Shown one piece after another: positions 63,934 to 64,000 of a stretch of DNA of 64,000 nt; positions within the stretch are counted from its first letter, which is position 1, and each line of letters starts with the position of its first letter. The position numbers and the translations under genes are program-made. The stretch covers positions 1-64,000 of the forward strand of contig NZ_JBINJD010000005.1 in assembly GCF_043951915.1 (NCBI RefSeq). Direction: 5' to 3'. Below the pieces are notes generated by a model. The model was not told the origin of the DNA. It searched no databases and was given only the letters and a program-made list of their open reading frames with translations. This DNA comes from Alienimonas sp043951915. Its GTDB lineage: Bacteria > Planctomycetota > Planctomycetia > Planctomycetales > Planctomycetaceae.

Positions 63934-64000
63934 CCCCTGTTCACTCCTGAACGCGCCGCCCCTCGGCCGGTCTCGGCGCAGCGAAACGGCCCCGGATCGC

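Larger units (their letters stand above)
63525..64000 (-). other. Hairpin-rich upstream region of nrdA
   Basis: About 475 bases without a supported gene, less GC-rich than the coding DNA around it. It holds small hairpins, for example cgcccct with its inverse (63602-63622) and gatccaagtatggatc (63669-63684), and could be a long structured nrdA leader. No known riboswitch class was recognised. Confidence 0.45.

Overview
The window looks like a high-GC planctomycete chromosome segment of the Planctomycetales type. The evidence is the family content: paired DUF1501 and PSCyt1/PSCyt2/DUF1553 proteins, PVC-type heme-binding CxxCH proteins, formylglycine sulfatases, DUF1559 pilin-like proteins with the H-x9-DG tail, DUF1570, DUF6807, DUF6702, Tat-exported Gfo/Idh/MocA oxidoreductases and many secreted hypothetical proteins. 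No rRNA, tRNA, CRISPR array or recognisable transposase gene was found. Genus cannot be fixed from the sequence alone.

Layout. 0-9.5 kb: a secreted DUF1570 metalloprotease-like protein, a secreted hypothetical, a zeta-toxin-like kinase with a small upstream partner, then a minus-strand run in which a PSD1-type cytochrome/DUF1549/DUF1553 protein and its usual DUF1501 partner are separated by a ParE-type toxin-antitoxin pair. 9.7-14.4 kb: a sulfatase and a large PVC-type heme protein. 14.6-20.0 kb: a plus-strand cluster with a GH100-like hydrolase, a CPA1-type Na+/H+ antiporter, a sucrose-phosphate-synthase-type glycosyltransferase and a sucrose-phosphate phosphatase, best read as sucrose (compatible solute) metabolism plus sodium export. 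20-27 kb: NAD(P)-binding protein, patatin, flavoprotein, DUF6702, a rhomboid protease with a GlpG-like N-terminal domain, and a MarR regulator with a long disordered N-terminus. 27-39.5 kb: TolC-like lipoprotein, DUF6807, Gfo/Idh/MocA, PAP2 phosphatase, beta-helix protein, two BNR/sialidase-type proteins, cyclopropane synthase and an HD hydrolase. 39.6-55.6 kb: a 1189-residue two-part hydrolase, a second sulfatase, dienelactone hydrolase, ABC ATPase, DUF3565, a monoheme protein, SDR, SPW-like membrane protein, alkaline phosphatase, DUF1559 with a lipoprotein partner, and a dehalogenase.

55.7-60.5 kb is the most accessory part. A protein with homing-endonuclease-associated repeats is followed by a ceramidase-like gene bracketed by two direct copies of a ~160-bp palindromic repeat, then by a clearly lower-GC gene encoding a HEPN-like protein (RNxxxH motif) bracketed by perfect 15-bp inverted repeats. 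This island sits immediately downstream of nrdA (60.6-63.5 kb), where nrdB is often found. The last ~475 bases are the hairpin-rich upstream region of nrdA.

Four copies of a 75-78 bp inverted-repeat element (21-22 bp arms) lie in intergenic gaps next to gene 3' ends and resemble REPIN-like elements. Most proteins carry export signals, and together they suggest breakdown of sulfated or sialylated polysaccharides, osmotic adaptation, and a small set of toxin or defence genes. All assignments come from reading motifs by eye; no database search was run.
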